Origin: Proteus sp. FME41
GTDB taxonomy: Bacteria; Pseudomonadota; Gammaproteobacteria; Enterobacterales; Enterobacteriaceae
Assembly: GCF_014897315.1 (NCBI RefSeq)
Contig: NZ_JABUYL010000025.1
Location: 1-47,263, forward strand
DNA length: 47,263 bases
Reading direction: 5' to 3'
Shown here one piece after another: positions 7,008 through 17,157 of this stretch. Below the pieces are notes generated by a model. That model was not told where the DNA came from, ran no database searches, and was given only the letters and a program-made list of their open reading frames with translations. The position numbers and the translations under genes were made by a program. Every line of letters starts with the position of its first letter. Position 1 is the first letter of the stretch.

Positions 7008-8792
7008 ATGTCTTCAAATCACTATTTTGATAATGAATTAAGTTACCTAAATAAGCTTGAACAGTATGTCGCAACTGAAAAACCACAGCTTATTAATCAA
7101 ATATCTGAAAAGGTACGTGATCCTGATGTCGCACGTCTTTTAGATGGTATTGCTTATTTATCCGGTAATTTACGAGAACAAATAGATAGACAATTTCCTG
7201 AACTGACAAACAGCTTAGTGAATATGCTATGGCCTGCTTATGCACGCCCTTTTCCTAGCATGACAATAATGGAATATCGAACTGAATCCTCTCAAAAATG
7301 TGCTGTTAAAATAATGAAAGGGCAGCCATTTGTTAGTCGTCCGCAATATATTCAAAATGATTTATCTGAGAATGATGATGATAATTGGCACCAATGCCAA
7401 TTTACACAATGTCGCGATTTATGGGTGATCCCAACACAGATAACTCATATGACCCAAAATAAAAATACGCTGGATATTCATTTTTCTCTAAACCAATTAC
7501 AGCCACTAGCAACAGTTGGCTTAGAGAAACTGTGTATTTATCTTAATGGACTTTCTTATACGACAACTCAGCTATTTTATTTATTAAACAATAAAGTCAA
7601 AAAAGTCAAAATAATTACAGATAAACATCAATTTGCATTAGATAACTTCTCTGTCGAGCCTATCGGCTTTCATGCTGAAGACTCGCTTTTGCCTTACCCC
7701 AAAAATAGCTATGAGGGATATCGTTTATTACAAGAGTATTTTTGTTTTCCTCAGGCCTTTATGTCTTTAGCTCTAAAGGGATTAGACAATATTCCACCCG
7801 CTCTAAATACTGATACTTTTAGATTATCAATTCAATTTGATTGTGATATTCCAGAAGCGATGCTGATTACAGAAGATAGTGTAAAAATAAATAGTGTTCC
7901 TGCGGTTAATTTATTTGAATCGGAGAGTGAAGCAATTAATTTGACAGGAAAAGAAACAGAATATGTTTTAAATAAAAGCCATAAAAGACAAGATTGCTAT
8001 GATATTTTTTCAATAAATACTATTCAAGGTTTACGGTATATTCCAAATCAACGTGCTTATATTACGCATTACACCGCTTTTGAAAGTTTTCATCATCAAA
8101 ATAATCAAGAAAATCCAGAAAGGACTGGCTATTATCGCTTAAAAATCGCACATCACAAATCCAATTATGGTTATCAACATACTTTATCATTTGTGCGAAA
8201 TAATGAAGAAAATTGGCTCAACTGTGAAGAGAGCATTTCAGTCTCAATGAACTGCACTAATCGTACTTTGGCGTCTTCTTTATCTTCTCATTCGATAAAA
8301 CTTGATGAATATACGGTTATTTCAGGCATTTTATCGGCAAGCAATATCATTAAACCAACAAAAGCGCTTTATCCTTTGTTAGGAAATACGTTGTATTGGT
8401 CAGAACTCACTAACTTATCTATTAATTATCAATCTTTATTAAGCTTAACAGCACTCAAGCAGATTTTACAATTATATGATTTTAAAGCGACTTTTTATCA
8501 GCAATCTGCGCGTCAATCGCAAAAATGCCTTGATGCAATAACAGATTTAAAAACAGAGTCTATTGAATATTTATATAAAGGTTTGCCTGTTAGAGGTGTA
8601 AAAACAACATTATCAATACATCAAAGTGCTTTTATTTCAGAAGGTGCAATGTATCTATTTTGTTCTGTATTAGCACAATTCTTCACCCTTTATACCAGTG
8701 TTAATATGTTTCACGAATTGGAAGTCATTAATTTAGATAATAAGGAAATTTATCTTTGGCCAGCGAAAATAAACCAGCAAATACTCAAATAG
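7008..8792 (+). CDS. tssF: T6SS baseplate wedge protein TssF (VasA)
   Basis: 594 residues, the usual TssF size. The family's N-terminal signature is clear: NELSYLNKLEQYVA, then DPDVARLLDGIAYLSGNL and FPELTNSLVNMLWP with a PFPSMTI segment. The C-terminus carries YLYKGLPVRGVKTTL and ends in a WPAKI stretch. With TssG and TssE it forms the baseplate wedge around the VgrG hub. The 3' end overlaps the start of tssG by 37 bases. A shorter diverged paralogue sits at the far end of the operon (24266). Confidence 0.95.
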   Translation: MSSNHYFDNELSYLNKLEQYVATEKPQLINQISEKVRDPDVARLLDGIAYLSGNLREQIDRQFPELTNSLVNMLWPAYARPFPSMTIMEYRTESSQKCAVKIMKGQPFVSRPQYIQNDLSENDDDNWHQCQFTQCRDLWVIPTQITHMTQNKNTLDIHFSLNQLQPLATVGLEKLCIYLNGLSYTTTQLFYLLNNKVKKVKIITDKHQFALDNFSVEPIGFHAEDSLLPYPKNSYEGYRLLQEYFCFPQAFMSLALKGLDNIPPALNTDTFRLSIQFDCDIPEAMLITEDSVKINSVPAVNLFESESEAINLTGKETEYVLNKSHKRQDCYDIFSINTIQGLRYIPNQRAYITHYTAFESFHHQNNQENPERTGYYRLKIAHHKSNYGYQHTLSFVRNNEENWLNCEESISVSMNCTNRTLASSLSSHSIKLDEYTVISGILSASNIIKPTKALYPLLGNTLYWSELTNLSINYQSLLSLTALKQILQLYDFKATFYQQSARQSQKCLDAITDLKTESIEYLYKGLPVRGVKTTLSIHQSAFISEGAMYLFCSVLAQFFTLYTSVNMFHELEVINLDNKEIYLWPAKINQQILK

Positions 8793-9805
8793 CAGATATT
8801 GAGAAAATAGAACGCTGGCTAAATAATAAAGCTGGCAAATCTATTACTGAATATAGCTTTTACCAATTAGTTGAGTTGCTTAATAAATTACATACTCAAA
8901 AAACAGTACTGAATAATGAAAGCGCTATTCAGTTTAGATCAAGCGCGAATACCGCATTTCCAACTCGAGATGTCGTTTCGTTACGCCAAGATAAACAAGG
9001 TCAATTCGATTTAGAAGTTTCCTTTTTAGGCTTGCATGGTAGCCAATCCCCATTGCCAGGCTATTACCTCGATCATTTTGCATGGGAAGAAGCACAACAA
9101 ACTAACCAACTGACTGATTATCTGAATTTATTTAATCATCGCTTAATCACATTGCTTCACCGCATATGGCGGAAATACCGCTATTACATCTGCTTTGAAG
9201 ATGGTGGCCATGATGCATTTTCCCGTTATATGTTTTCTCTTGTGGGATTAGGAAGTGAAGTCAATCGTGGCATGATGAATATCAACCACAGCAAAATGCT
9301 TGCTTATGCCGGATTACTTGCTAGTCCTAGCCGTTCCCCTGATGTTATCTGTAGCTTAATTTCCCATTGCTTTGACTTAGAAAAAGTCGAGTTAATCGGA
9401 TGGGAAATACGCAAAGTGCCTATTCCTGAAGATCAACAGAATCGTTTAGGGATTGTTGCTCGTCATTCAGGACAAAAATCTCGCCCTAAAATAGTGTTAG
9501 GTGAAAATTTTAATATAGGTTCTCACATCTATGATTGCAATGGTAAATTTACCATTGAAATCAGTAGATTACCGATTGAACGTTATATGTCATTTCTGCC
9601 TAATGGCAAAGATTTTTTATCGCTCATCACGTTTGTTTCTTACATCATGCATGAACAACTTGCATGGGATTTACGCCTACGTATTGCAGATAAACAAGCC
9701 AATGGAATTTGCTTAGGGAAAGAACAACACAACCAATTAGGTTGGCAAAGTTTTCTAGGAAAACCTGAAGCAACCCCCAGTGTGACAATGACTATTTTGG
9801 AATAA
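8756..9805 (+). CDS. tssG: T6SS baseplate wedge protein TssG (VasB)
   Basis: 349 residues, family VC_A0111/ImpH. Recognised by FYQLVELLNKL near residue 40, the LEVSFLGLHGSQSPLPGYYLDHF block, the LNLFNHRLITLLHRIWRKYRYY block and a C-terminal RIADKQANGICLG segment. It pairs with TssF in the baseplate. The only reasonable start is TTG 8756, with AAGGA about nine bases upstream; no ATG occurs in the N-terminal coding part. The TTG plus the 37-base overlap with tssF suggests limited, coupled translation. Confidence 0.93.
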   Translation: MASENKPANTQIADIEKIERWLNNKAGKSITEYSFYQLVELLNKLHTQKTVLNNESAIQFRSSANTAFPTRDVVSLRQDKQGQFDLEVSFLGLHGSQSPLPGYYLDHFAWEEAQQTNQLTDYLNLFNHRLITLLHRIWRKYRYYICFEDGGHDAFSRYMFSLVGLGSEVNRGMMNINHSKMLAYAGLLASPSRSPDVICSLISHCFDLEKVELIGWEIRKVPIPEDQQNRLGIVARHSGQKSRPKIVLGENFNIGSHIYDCNGKFTIEISRLPIERYMSFLPNGKDFLSLITFVSYIMHEQLAWDLRLRIADKQANGICLGKEQHNQLGWQSFLGKPEATPSVTMTILE

Positions 9806-9810
9806 TATTT

Positions 9811-11052
9811 ATGGATAATTATTTACCCACAATCTCTTTTCGCTTAATCAATAGTGAGTTGCTTGAAAGTGGCTATGTGCCAAATAGTCAATTTACCCAA
9901 CTTGGTGGCACTATGGGTAGCAGTAAACAATCACATTGGGTAATACAAGATACTCAATCATCTATTGCTCCCACACAATGCGCTATTGTTTGGCAAGATA
10001 AGCAATTTTGTTTAAAAACACTTTCAGAGCCTGTTTATATTAACAATGCGCTGATCCCCATTGATATTGGTGCAATTTGCCTATCGCAAAATGATCAAGT
10101 CAGGATTGGCCAATTAGTCTTGTCCGTTAATATTAATTTAACACAAAACGATAAGCCGGATCTAATGGCCATGACGCCACAGTCGTTGATTATGGCTGAT
10201 GATAATCCACTCGATCCCCTGCTGCAAAAAAACACCTCCTCTACTCATAAAGTAGAAAACTACATGTCTTTGGCTCCAACGATTTCTGGTGCAATGACGC
10301 ATGATCCCTTAAAAGCGCTTGAAAGCGAAAGCTTAGAGCTTATTCAGCCGTCTTCTCCAAATACAGGTCATTACTCACTTTCTTCGCCTCGTTCAGATAA
10401 TCAGGGAGATCTTATGGTTCAAGAGTTTATGGATTTACCAGAAATTACATCTCAAGATAATGAGATAAATGCAGACGTTGACTATGTTGCTATTAACCCA
10501 TTAATGAAAGGACTGGGCGTACACCTTAACTTACAAAATTCCCAGCAAGCGAATGATTTTCTGATTGAACTAGGAAAAACTACACAATCTGCGATTAAAG
10601 GCTTATTGGCATTACAACAGCAAGAAAATTTACAAGATAAGCAGCTACGTCCCATTGAAGATAATCCACTTCGTTTAAACAATGAATACGACAGTGTTAT
10701 GCGTTTAATGTTTACTGATGAACGTAGCCCAGTACATTTATCCGCACCTTCGGCAGTGGCAGAAAGCTTACATAATGTTCAATTACATTATCATGCTAAT
10801 CAAGAGGCCATTTCTGCCGCATTAGCAACATTGCTAGAAGCCTTTTCTCCTCAGCACTTATTAAAACGATTTTCTCATTATCGCCGTAGTTACGATAACA
10901 GCCCTAGTGATAGCGCTTGGGCATGGGAAATGTATACCAATTATTACAATGAGTTAGCGTCATCTCGCCAACAAGGATTTGAAAAACTATTTTATGAGGT
11001 TTATACCCACGCTTATGACCGAGCCTTAAGACAAGGGCTTGATGAGGTGTGA
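9811..11052 (+). CDS. tagH: T6SS FHA-domain protein TagH (VasC/ImpI)
   Basis: 413 residues with an N-terminal forkhead-associated domain (about residues 20-110: LGGTMGSSKQSHWVI, VYINNALIPIDIGAICLSQNDQVRIGQLVL). A low-complexity linker follows, then the type VI FHA C-terminal domain (NPLMKGLGVHLNL, NPLRLNNEYDSVMRLMF, FSPQHLLKRFSHY). FHA domains bind phosphothreonine; in some T6SS this protein is part of a Ser/Thr kinase switch. No PpkA-type kinase or PppA phosphatase is found in the window, so the partner is unknown. Ends just before tssJ. Confidence 0.9.
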   Translation: MDNYLPTISFRLINSELLESGYVPNSQFTQLGGTMGSSKQSHWVIQDTQSSIAPTQCAIVWQDKQFCLKTLSEPVYINNALIPIDIGAICLSQNDQVRIGQLVLSVNINLTQNDKPDLMAMTPQSLIMADDNPLDPLLQKNTSSTHKVENYMSLAPTISGAMTHDPLKALESESLELIQPSSPNTGHYSLSSPRSDNQGDLMVQEFMDLPEITSQDNEINADVDYVAINPLMKGLGVHLNLQNSQQANDFLIELGKTTQSAIKGLLALQQQENLQDKQLRPIEDNPLRLNNEYDSVMRLMFTDERSPVHLSAPSAVAESLHNVQLHYHANQEAISAALATLLEAFSPQHLLKRFSHYRRSYDNSPSDSAWAWEMYTNYYNELASSRQQGFEKLFYEVYTHAYDRALRQGLDEV

Positions 11053-11053
11053 T

Positions 11054-11608
11054 ATGTCGATAAGAACGCTCATGACTTATCTCCTTTTTATTTTTGCAAG
11101 CACTCTACTCAGTGGGTGTAGTGGTCCTATTGAAGCGGTCTCAAAAATAGGCAAAGTCATGTGGGATCCTTCAATACCCGTGGGCGCAGAAAAAGACCAA
11201 CCTTCCGTTGTTGCATTCACGCTATTAGCCGAGCCTGAAATCAATCCTAATTATCAAGGAGAGGCAACACCTGTTCAATTACAAATTGTGTATATGAATG
11301 AAGATTCTATCTTTGCCTCTTTAGATCAAGACCAAATTATTGAAGAGGATTGTGACCTCAAAAAATTATTAAAAAGAAATTATATTGATCATCAAGATTA
11401 CACCCTACTACCAGACCAATATAAACCTCTCGATCTTATCGAACTAGATAAGAAGAACAAATACATCGGGATCATTGCTTATTACTCTGATGCCAATATA
11501 ACTCAGTGGAAAAAAATATTAAAAATCAATGGAGTTGGTCGTCATTACACTCTGCTAATCCATATCAAAGAAAATGAAATTGAATTTAGAAAAGAAGAGG
11601 ATCAATAA
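11054..11608 (+). CDS. tssJ: T6SS outer-membrane lipoprotein TssJ (VasD/SciN)
   Basis: 184 residues from ATG 11054, preceded by GAGG at good spacing. An in-frame TTG at 11039 lies within tagH and is less likely. The N-terminus is a lipoprotein signal with lipobox LSGC, Cys22. TssJ anchors the TssL-TssM membrane complex to the outer membrane by contact with the TssM C-terminus. The mature part shows the family's beta-strand pattern (TPVQLQIVYM, SIFASLDQDQI) and a positive-charge-rich C-terminus. Follows tagH directly. Confidence 0.9.
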   Translation: MSIRTLMTYLLFIFASTLLSGCSGPIEAVSKIGKVMWDPSIPVGAEKDQPSVVAFTLLAEPEINPNYQGEATPVQLQIVYMNEDSIFASLDQDQIIEEDCDLKKLLKRNYIDHQDYTLLPDQYKPLDLIELDKKNKYIGIIAYYSDANITQWKKILKINGVGRHYTLLIHIKENEIEFRKEEDQ

Positions 11609-11610
11609 CA

Positions 11611-12969
11611 ATGTCAACAAAAAACAAAGTGATATGGCATGAAGGGTTGTTTATTAAACCTCAACATTTTCAGCAGCAACAACGTTATCAAGATTATATT
11701 ATTGAAACGCTAATAAAAACGTATCACGCTCATTACTATGGTTTAAGTCAACTGACACTGAATACAGAATTATTAAGCCTAGGTCGTATTGGTCTTAAAG
11801 AAGCTGCGGGGATTATGCCAGATGGCACGCTGTTCTCGATCCCACAGCAAGATAATCTTCCTTCGCCTATAGATATTTCACAAATTAATGAAGGCAGTGA
11901 CAATATTATCTATTTGGCATTGCCATTACAAAACAGTACAGTCAGTGAGATCTCACATTCCCATAATGGCAACCATTTATTAGCACGTTATAGTGATGTG
12001 TTAACACAAGTTCGTGATTTACACACTGAAAATGGTGACATCAGCCAGCTTAATATTGCAAAACTTAATCCTATTTTAAAATTAGGGAAAACAGAGCTAG
12101 ACGCTTATGTGATGTTGCCGATTTGCAAAATAAGAGAGATCAGCGCTGATGGCCGTTTAATTCTGGATAAAAACTATATCCCAACTTGTTTAAATTCTCA
12201 GATCTGCCCAATTTTAGCTGAGTTTTTAGCTGAAGTTGAAGGTGCACTGTTTGAACGAGGACGTCAAATAGCCGAGCGTATTGGTTCACCTGGTCAACAA
12301 GGAATTGCTGATGTAGCTGAATTTATGATGTTACAGCTACTTAATCGTGCGTATCCTCAATTTTCACATTTATCTAAACAAACCGTTGTTCATCCTGAAC
12401 AACTCTTCAGAGAATTACTTCAATTTAGTGGCGAAATTCAAACATTTACTAATGGCTCTCGCTTGCCTGATAAATTACCGATTTATCGCCACTATGACTT
12501 AGCATCTGGCTTTTTGCCGTTGATTAAATCTATTCGACAAGCCTTAAGTGTGGTCTTAACCCCAAGAGCTGTTCCTATTCCATTGCAAAAACAAGAACAT
12601 GGAATTCGAGTTGCAACAATCCATGACAGACAACTTCTTCAAAGTGCTGAATTTATTATTGCGGTACGAGCTCAATTACCTCAAGAGCAACTGCGTCGCC
12701 AATTTGCTCAGCAGGCAAAAGTCACTTCAGTAAATCAAATTCGTGATTTAGTCAGCGTTCAAATGCCAGGAGTCGGTTTTATCGCACTATCAACGGCACC
12801 TCGTCAGTTACCTTATCATTCTGGCTATACCTATTTCCGCTTAGATCCACAAGGTGATTCTTGGACCGATATTCAACAACACGGAAGTATTGCATTCCAC
12901 GTTTCAGGGCAATTCCCTGAACTTGATATTCAACTTTGGGCAATAAGAAGTGGAACGCAACATGAGTGA
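11611..12969 (+). CDS. tssK: T6SS baseplate-membrane connector TssK (VasE)
   Basis: 452 residues, VC_A0114/ImpJ family. The N-terminal hallmark KVIWHEGLFIKPQHFQQQQRY is intact, and the protein ends with the LDIQLWAIRSG strand. TssK trimers link the TssEFG baseplate wedge to TssL and TssM at the inner membrane; its fold is related to siphophage receptor-binding proteins. Starts two bases after tssJ, with AAGAGGA upstream. Ends eight bases into tssL. Confidence 0.96.
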   Translation: MSTKNKVIWHEGLFIKPQHFQQQQRYQDYIIETLIKTYHAHYYGLSQLTLNTELLSLGRIGLKEAAGIMPDGTLFSIPQQDNLPSPIDISQINEGSDNIIYLALPLQNSTVSEISHSHNGNHLLARYSDVLTQVRDLHTENGDISQLNIAKLNPILKLGKTELDAYVMLPICKIREISADGRLILDKNYIPTCLNSQICPILAEFLAEVEGALFERGRQIAERIGSPGQQGIADVAEFMMLQLLNRAYPQFSHLSKQTVVHPEQLFRELLQFSGEIQTFTNGSRLPDKLPIYRHYDLASGFLPLIKSIRQALSVVLTPRAVPIPLQKQEHGIRVATIHDRQLLQSAEFIIAVRAQLPQEQLRRQFAQQAKVTSVNQIRDLVSVQMPGVGFIALSTAPRQLPYHSGYTYFRLDPQGDSWTDIQQHGSIAFHVSGQFPELDIQLWAIRSGTQHE

Positions 12970-13717
12970 CTCATCATTAATACAAGAGTTTACTGAAAAA
13001 AAAGTGGGCTTTAAATCATATCAATTGCCATTACGTGGTAACAACATCAATCCAATGATTGATGCTGCTACTCCTTTATTGGGCATGGTCATTAGAATGA
13101 AATCGATGTCTGTAACGCCACTTTCAGAAAAGCTTTTTCAGCAAGTGGTAACAGATATTCAGGCGATTGAACAACGACTCCAGACACATGGCTACGAGCC
13201 AGGAGCCATTGTTTCATTCCGCTATGTGTTATGCACATTTATTGATGAAGCAGCATTAGAGCTGGGTTGGGATCAAGATAATGACTGGGTGAAACAATCT
13301 TTACTCGTTCATTTTCATAATGAATCGTGGGGTGGCGAAAAGGTTTTCGTATTAATCGAACGCTTATTAGGTGAACCCAAGCGCTACCTCGATTTATTAG
13401 AATTTATTTATCTCTGTTTATGCCTTGGCTATCGCGGTCGCTATAAAGTCAGTAATGGCTATGGAGATGACTTTAATAAATTACTTCGTCAACTCCAAAA
13501 ACAGATCCAACAACATAAAGGTGATGCTCAACCTATTATTTTATATAAAGAAAATGGAAAAAAATCACATCAATACCGTTTAGGACAGCGCTTTGGGATC
13601 CGTTATATCGTCATTGGCTCGCTGATCTTCGCCACCATTATTTACACTGTTTATGCTTCTAGATTGAGACATCAAACTCTCAATATTTTGGAACAGCTTA
13701 ATACACTTCTTAGCTAG
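12962..13717 (+). CDS. tssL: T6SS inner-membrane protein TssL (VasF/DotU)
   Basis: 251 residues from ATG 12962, which overlaps the tssK end by eight bases; an upstream in-frame GTG (12950) is less likely. DotU-family features: a cytoplasmic helical domain with RYVLCTFIDEAALELGW, the SWGGEKVFVLIERL segment, and GYRGRYK near its end. One C-terminal membrane helix (about residues 214-233). There is no OmpA-like peptidoglycan-binding extension. It binds TssM and TssK to dock the baseplate. Confidence 0.95.
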   Translation: MSDSSLIQEFTEKKVGFKSYQLPLRGNNINPMIDAATPLLGMVIRMKSMSVTPLSEKLFQQVVTDIQAIEQRLQTHGYEPGAIVSFRYVLCTFIDEAALELGWDQDNDWVKQSLLVHFHNESWGGEKVFVLIERLLGEPKRYLDLLEFIYLCLCLGYRGRYKVSNGYGDDFNKLLRQLQKQIQQHKGDAQPIILYKENGKKSHQYRLGQRFGIRYIVIGSLIFATIIYTVYASRLRHQTLNILEQLNTLLS

Positions 13718-13726
13718 GACGCCCTT

Positions 13727-16363
13727 ATGATCCAGATTGATCTCTCAACATTAGTCAATAGACTTCACCCTATTGCTAAACACGCTTTAGAAAATGCGGC
13801 TGCGTTTTGTGTAAGCCACCAGCAACTTGAAATTACCGTAGACCAATTTTTACAACAATTGCTGGATACACCACTGACCGATATCCGCACTATCTTTAAT
13901 CAAGTTGATATCAATCCAATCAAGTTAACTGAGCTTTTAAAGCTCAACACGATACAGCACCAAAACATAACTCAAAGTTACCCTAATTTTTCTCCTTTGT
14001 TAGTGGAATGGCTGAAAGATAGCTGGCTACTGGCTTCGGCAGAGTTTAGTCATAATGAATTACGCTCAGGCGTATTATTGCTCGCCTTATTGCAAATACC
14101 TCATCGTTATCTCTCAAAACCAGCAGTAGAATTGTTGTCTCAAATCAACAGAGAGCAACTCAAACTTAATTTTAATGAATGGACACTGACATCAGCAGAA
14201 GCACCACTAACAGAAGCGAATAAATCAGCACACAAAGGTGCTCAGTCTGATTCTATGCTTGCCCGATTTACACAAAACATGACACAACAGGCAAGAAATA
14301 ATCAACTCGATCCTGTTTTATGTCGTGACCATGAAATTGATTTAATGATTGATATTCTCTGCCGTCGCCGTAAAAACAATCCCGTGGTTGTGGGTGAAGC
14401 AGGTGTGGGGAAAAGTGCCTTAATTGAAGGGTTAGCTTTACGTATTATCGCGGGCGACATCCCTGAAAAACTCAAAAAATGCGAGTTATTAACATTAGAT
14501 TTAGGAGCATTACAGGCGGGTGCTGCCGTTAAAGGCGAATTTGAAAAACGCTTTAAAGGTATTATGCAAGAAGTTGCACAATCACCCACTCCTATTATCT
14601 TATTTATTGATGAAGCTCATACGTTGATTGGTACGGGAAATCAGCAAGGTGGGTTAGATATTTCCAATTTATTAAAACCGGCATTAGCTCGTGGTGAATT
14701 AAGCACCATTGCAGCAACGACTTGGAGTGAATATAAGAAATATTTCGAAAAAGATGCTGCATTAGCTCGCCGTTTTCAACTTGTTCAAGTTAAAGAACCC
14801 ACTGTAGACGAAGCCATTATTATTATGCGTGGATTGCGCTCTATCTATGAACACGCTCACCACGTCTTTATTGATGATGAAGCACTTTGTGCATCAGCAC
14901 AATTAAGTGAACGTTATCTTTCAGGACGACAACTGCCTGATAAAGCGATTGATGTCCTTGATACAGCTTGTGCGCGTGCCGCTATTAATCTTTCGACACC
15001 CCCTAAACAATTATCAGCCTTAAAAACACAACGTCATCAAACCAAGATGGAATGCGATGTGTTAACTCGTGAACAGCAATTAGGTTTAAAAAATCACACA
15101 GAGCGCTTGGTGATATTAGAAACACAATCTATTGAAATAGATTCACAAATAGATGTATTGCAGCAAGCGTGGGAAAAACAGAAAAACATTGTTCGTGAAA
15201 TTATCGAATTACGTTCAACATTATTATTAACATTAACTGAAACACTTGAAGAAAAAACAAACCATGAAAGTGTTGAAAATAACAGTGATGAGCTAAAATC
15301 GCGTTTAAATACATTAAATAATGAGTTAGATGAACTACATCAACATACTCTTTTAGTGTCTCCTCATGTTGATAAAAAACAAATTGCTGCTGTGATTGCA
15401 GAATGGACAGGTGTACCCCTTAATCGCCTATCACAAGATGCACTATTAGTGGTAACAGAGCTACCAACCTACCTTGAGCAGAGTATTAAAGGTCAATCAC
15501 TCGCGATAAAACATCTTCATAAGCATTTATTAACGGCTCGTGCCGATTTACGCCGCTCAGGTCGTCCACTGGGCGCGCTCTTATTGGCTGGGCCAAGTGG
15601 TGTTGGTAAAACAGAAACGGTAATTCAAATTGCTCAGTTGATGTTTGGTGGAACGCAATATTTAACCACGATCAACATGTCTGAATTTCAAGAAAAACAT
15701 ACTGTTTCTCGCTTGATTGGTTCACCACCTGGTTATGTTGGCTATGGCGAAGGTGGTGTATTAACTGAGGCCATTCGTAAAAAACCTTATTCCGTTGTAC
15801 TTCTGGACGAAGTGGAAAAAGCACACCCCGATGTTTTAAACCTATTTTATCAAGCCTTTGATAAGGGAGAATTAGCTGACGGTGAAGGTCGTGTTATTGA
15901 CTGTAAAAATGTTGCTTTTTTCCTCACCTCTAATTTAGGTGATCACATCATCATGGCTAATGCCGACAAGCCGGATGAATTGCATGATGCCCTCTATCCA
16001 GAATTAACCACCTTCTTTAAGCCCGCGCTTTTAGCACGTATGGAAGTTATTCCATTTTTACCGTTAACGCAGGCTATTCTCAAAGAAATCATTGCCCACA
16101 AACTGGCACGTTTAATTGAATTACTAACGCAACGCTTTCACGCAGAGATCACGCTAGAAGAGACGGTGTCAGATGAAATATTACAACGTGCTTCAAGAGC
16201 AGAAAATGGTGCCAGAATTTTAGAATCCATTATTGATGGTGCATTATTGCCACCTCTTTCACTTCTACTGCTGCAACACAGTGCAAAAAATGAAGACATC
16301 AGGACGATACGGCTATCAACACAAGATAACCAATTCATTTCAGAGGTAAATGTAGACTTATGA
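13727..16363 (+). CDS. clpV: T6SS sheath-disassembly AAA+ ATPase TssH (ClpV)
   Basis: 878 residues, ClpB/Hsp100 class. An N-terminal repeat domain (residues 1-160) binds the TssC helix exposed in contracted sheath. AAA1 has Walker A GEAGVGKS at 223-230 and Walker B with D295-E296. A coiled middle region follows (about 410-535). AAA2 has Walker A GPSGVGKT at 622-629 and Walker B at D694-E695. The pore-type KGEFEKRFKG segment and the VSRLIGSPPGYVGY motif are present. It recycles contracted sheaths using ATP. All catalytic motifs look intact. Overlaps the next gene by four bases. Confidence 0.97.
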   Translation: MIQIDLSTLVNRLHPIAKHALENAAAFCVSHQQLEITVDQFLQQLLDTPLTDIRTIFNQVDINPIKLTELLKLNTIQHQNITQSYPNFSPLLVEWLKDSWLLASAEFSHNELRSGVLLLALLQIPHRYLSKPAVELLSQINREQLKLNFNEWTLTSAEAPLTEANKSAHKGAQSDSMLARFTQNMTQQARNNQLDPVLCRDHEIDLMIDILCRRRKNNPVVVGEAGVGKSALIEGLALRIIAGDIPEKLKKCELLTLDLGALQAGAAVKGEFEKRFKGIMQEVAQSPTPIILFIDEAHTLIGTGNQQGGLDISNLLKPALARGELSTIAATTWSEYKKYFEKDAALARRFQLVQVKEPTVDEAIIIMRGLRSIYEHAHHVFIDDEALCASAQLSERYLSGRQLPDKAIDVLDTACARAAINLSTPPKQLSALKTQRHQTKMECDVLTREQQLGLKNHTERLVILETQSIEIDSQIDVLQQAWEKQKNIVREIIELRSTLLLTLTETLEEKTNHESVENNSDELKSRLNTLNNELDELHQHTLLVSPHVDKKQIAAVIAEWTGVPLNRLSQDALLVVTELPTYLEQSIKGQSLAIKHLHKHLLTARADLRRSGRPLGALLLAGPSGVGKTETVIQIAQLMFGGTQYLTTINMSEFQEKHTVSRLIGSPPGYVGYGEGGVLTEAIRKKPYSVVLLDEVEKAHPDVLNLFYQAFDKGELADGEGRVIDCKNVAFFLTSNLGDHIIMANADKPDELHDALYPELTTFFKPALLARMEVIPFLPLTQAILKEIIAHKLARLIELLTQRFHAEITLEETVSDEILQRASRAENGARILESIIDGALLPPLSLLLLQHSAKNEDIRTIRLSTQDNQFISEVNVDL

Positions 16364-17157
16364 AGCATAGACTGAAAAATGCGCTCTCTCTCTTAACTTG
16401 TTTAGATGTGGATTCACTGATCAGCCAATTTCTTGAGCTCAGTATGCCGCGCAGTCCATTTAGCGCACTTATTGTTTCAATGATTAATAAATCAGAGAAC
16501 CGCTTAGAGAGCTGGAGTATTGATCTTAGTGAAAAAGTAGAGAAAAAACATTTAGATGTCGATATTACAGAAGCAGATCATCCGTTGATCCAGCTTCTGT
16601 CACGACCACAACCGATCCTCTGGCATGATTTGAAACAAGGCAGTTATATTAGCGATCATGCTTTACAGCAATTTATTGCCAAACAACCTGTGCATTGCGG
16701 GTTATTTAGTATTCCCTTTGTTGATCTTAGTAATAAACCTTATGGGTTAATTATTATGTTAGGGGAAGATCTCGATGAAACAGTTTATGAACAAGGGATT
16801 TTCTCTATTTACTGTAATGTTTTTCATCATCAATTAAACCATATTTTAACGTTTTCTCAATCCCAGCAGAAAATTTCTGATCTGCAATATTTATTGAAAT
16901 TACAACAAGAAAAAGAAGAGAAGATAAATAAGACGTTACTTTCATTATCGGTATCAAATTTAACACCAACACAAATCTCAACTGATGCATTCGCTGAGGT
17001 AAACGATCTCACGTTGGCAACTGAACACTATGAAGCATCAATTCTGCGTTACCAACAAGAAAACAGTAATGACGACCTCAATGTCATCGCTCAAAATTTA
17101 AATATTTCGAAGCGTTCTCTTTTGTATAAATTAAAAAAATATGGATGTCTTAAATGA
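16360..17157 (+). CDS. VasH-like T6SS regulator lacking the AAA+ domain
   Basis: 265 residues. Its place after clpV is where VasH, the sigma-54 activator of T6SS operons, is found. The N-terminal two thirds resembles a VasH/GAF-like sensory region (HDLKQGSYISDHALQQF, VHCGLFSIPFVDLS, GLIIMLGE). The last 30 or so residues are a Fis-type helix-turn-helix (DLNVIAQNLNISKRSLLYKL). The central AAA+ domain of real VasH proteins, with its GAFTGA loop and Walker motifs, is wholly absent, and the length is about half the usual 500 or so. So it cannot drive sigma-54 open-complex formation by itself; a DNA-binding regulator or co-factor role is inferred. Coupled to neighbours by ATGA-type overlaps. Confidence 0.75.
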   Translation: MKHRLKNALSLLTCLDVDSLISQFLELSMPRSPFSALIVSMINKSENRLESWSIDLSEKVEKKHLDVDITEADHPLIQLLSRPQPILWHDLKQGSYISDHALQQFIAKQPVHCGLFSIPFVDLSNKPYGLIIMLGEDLDETVYEQGIFSIYCNVFHHQLNHILTFSQSQQKISDLQYLLKLQQEKEEKINKTLLSLSVSNLTPTQISTDAFAEVNDLTLATEHYEASILRYQQENSNDDLNVIAQNLNISKRSLLYKLKKYGCLK

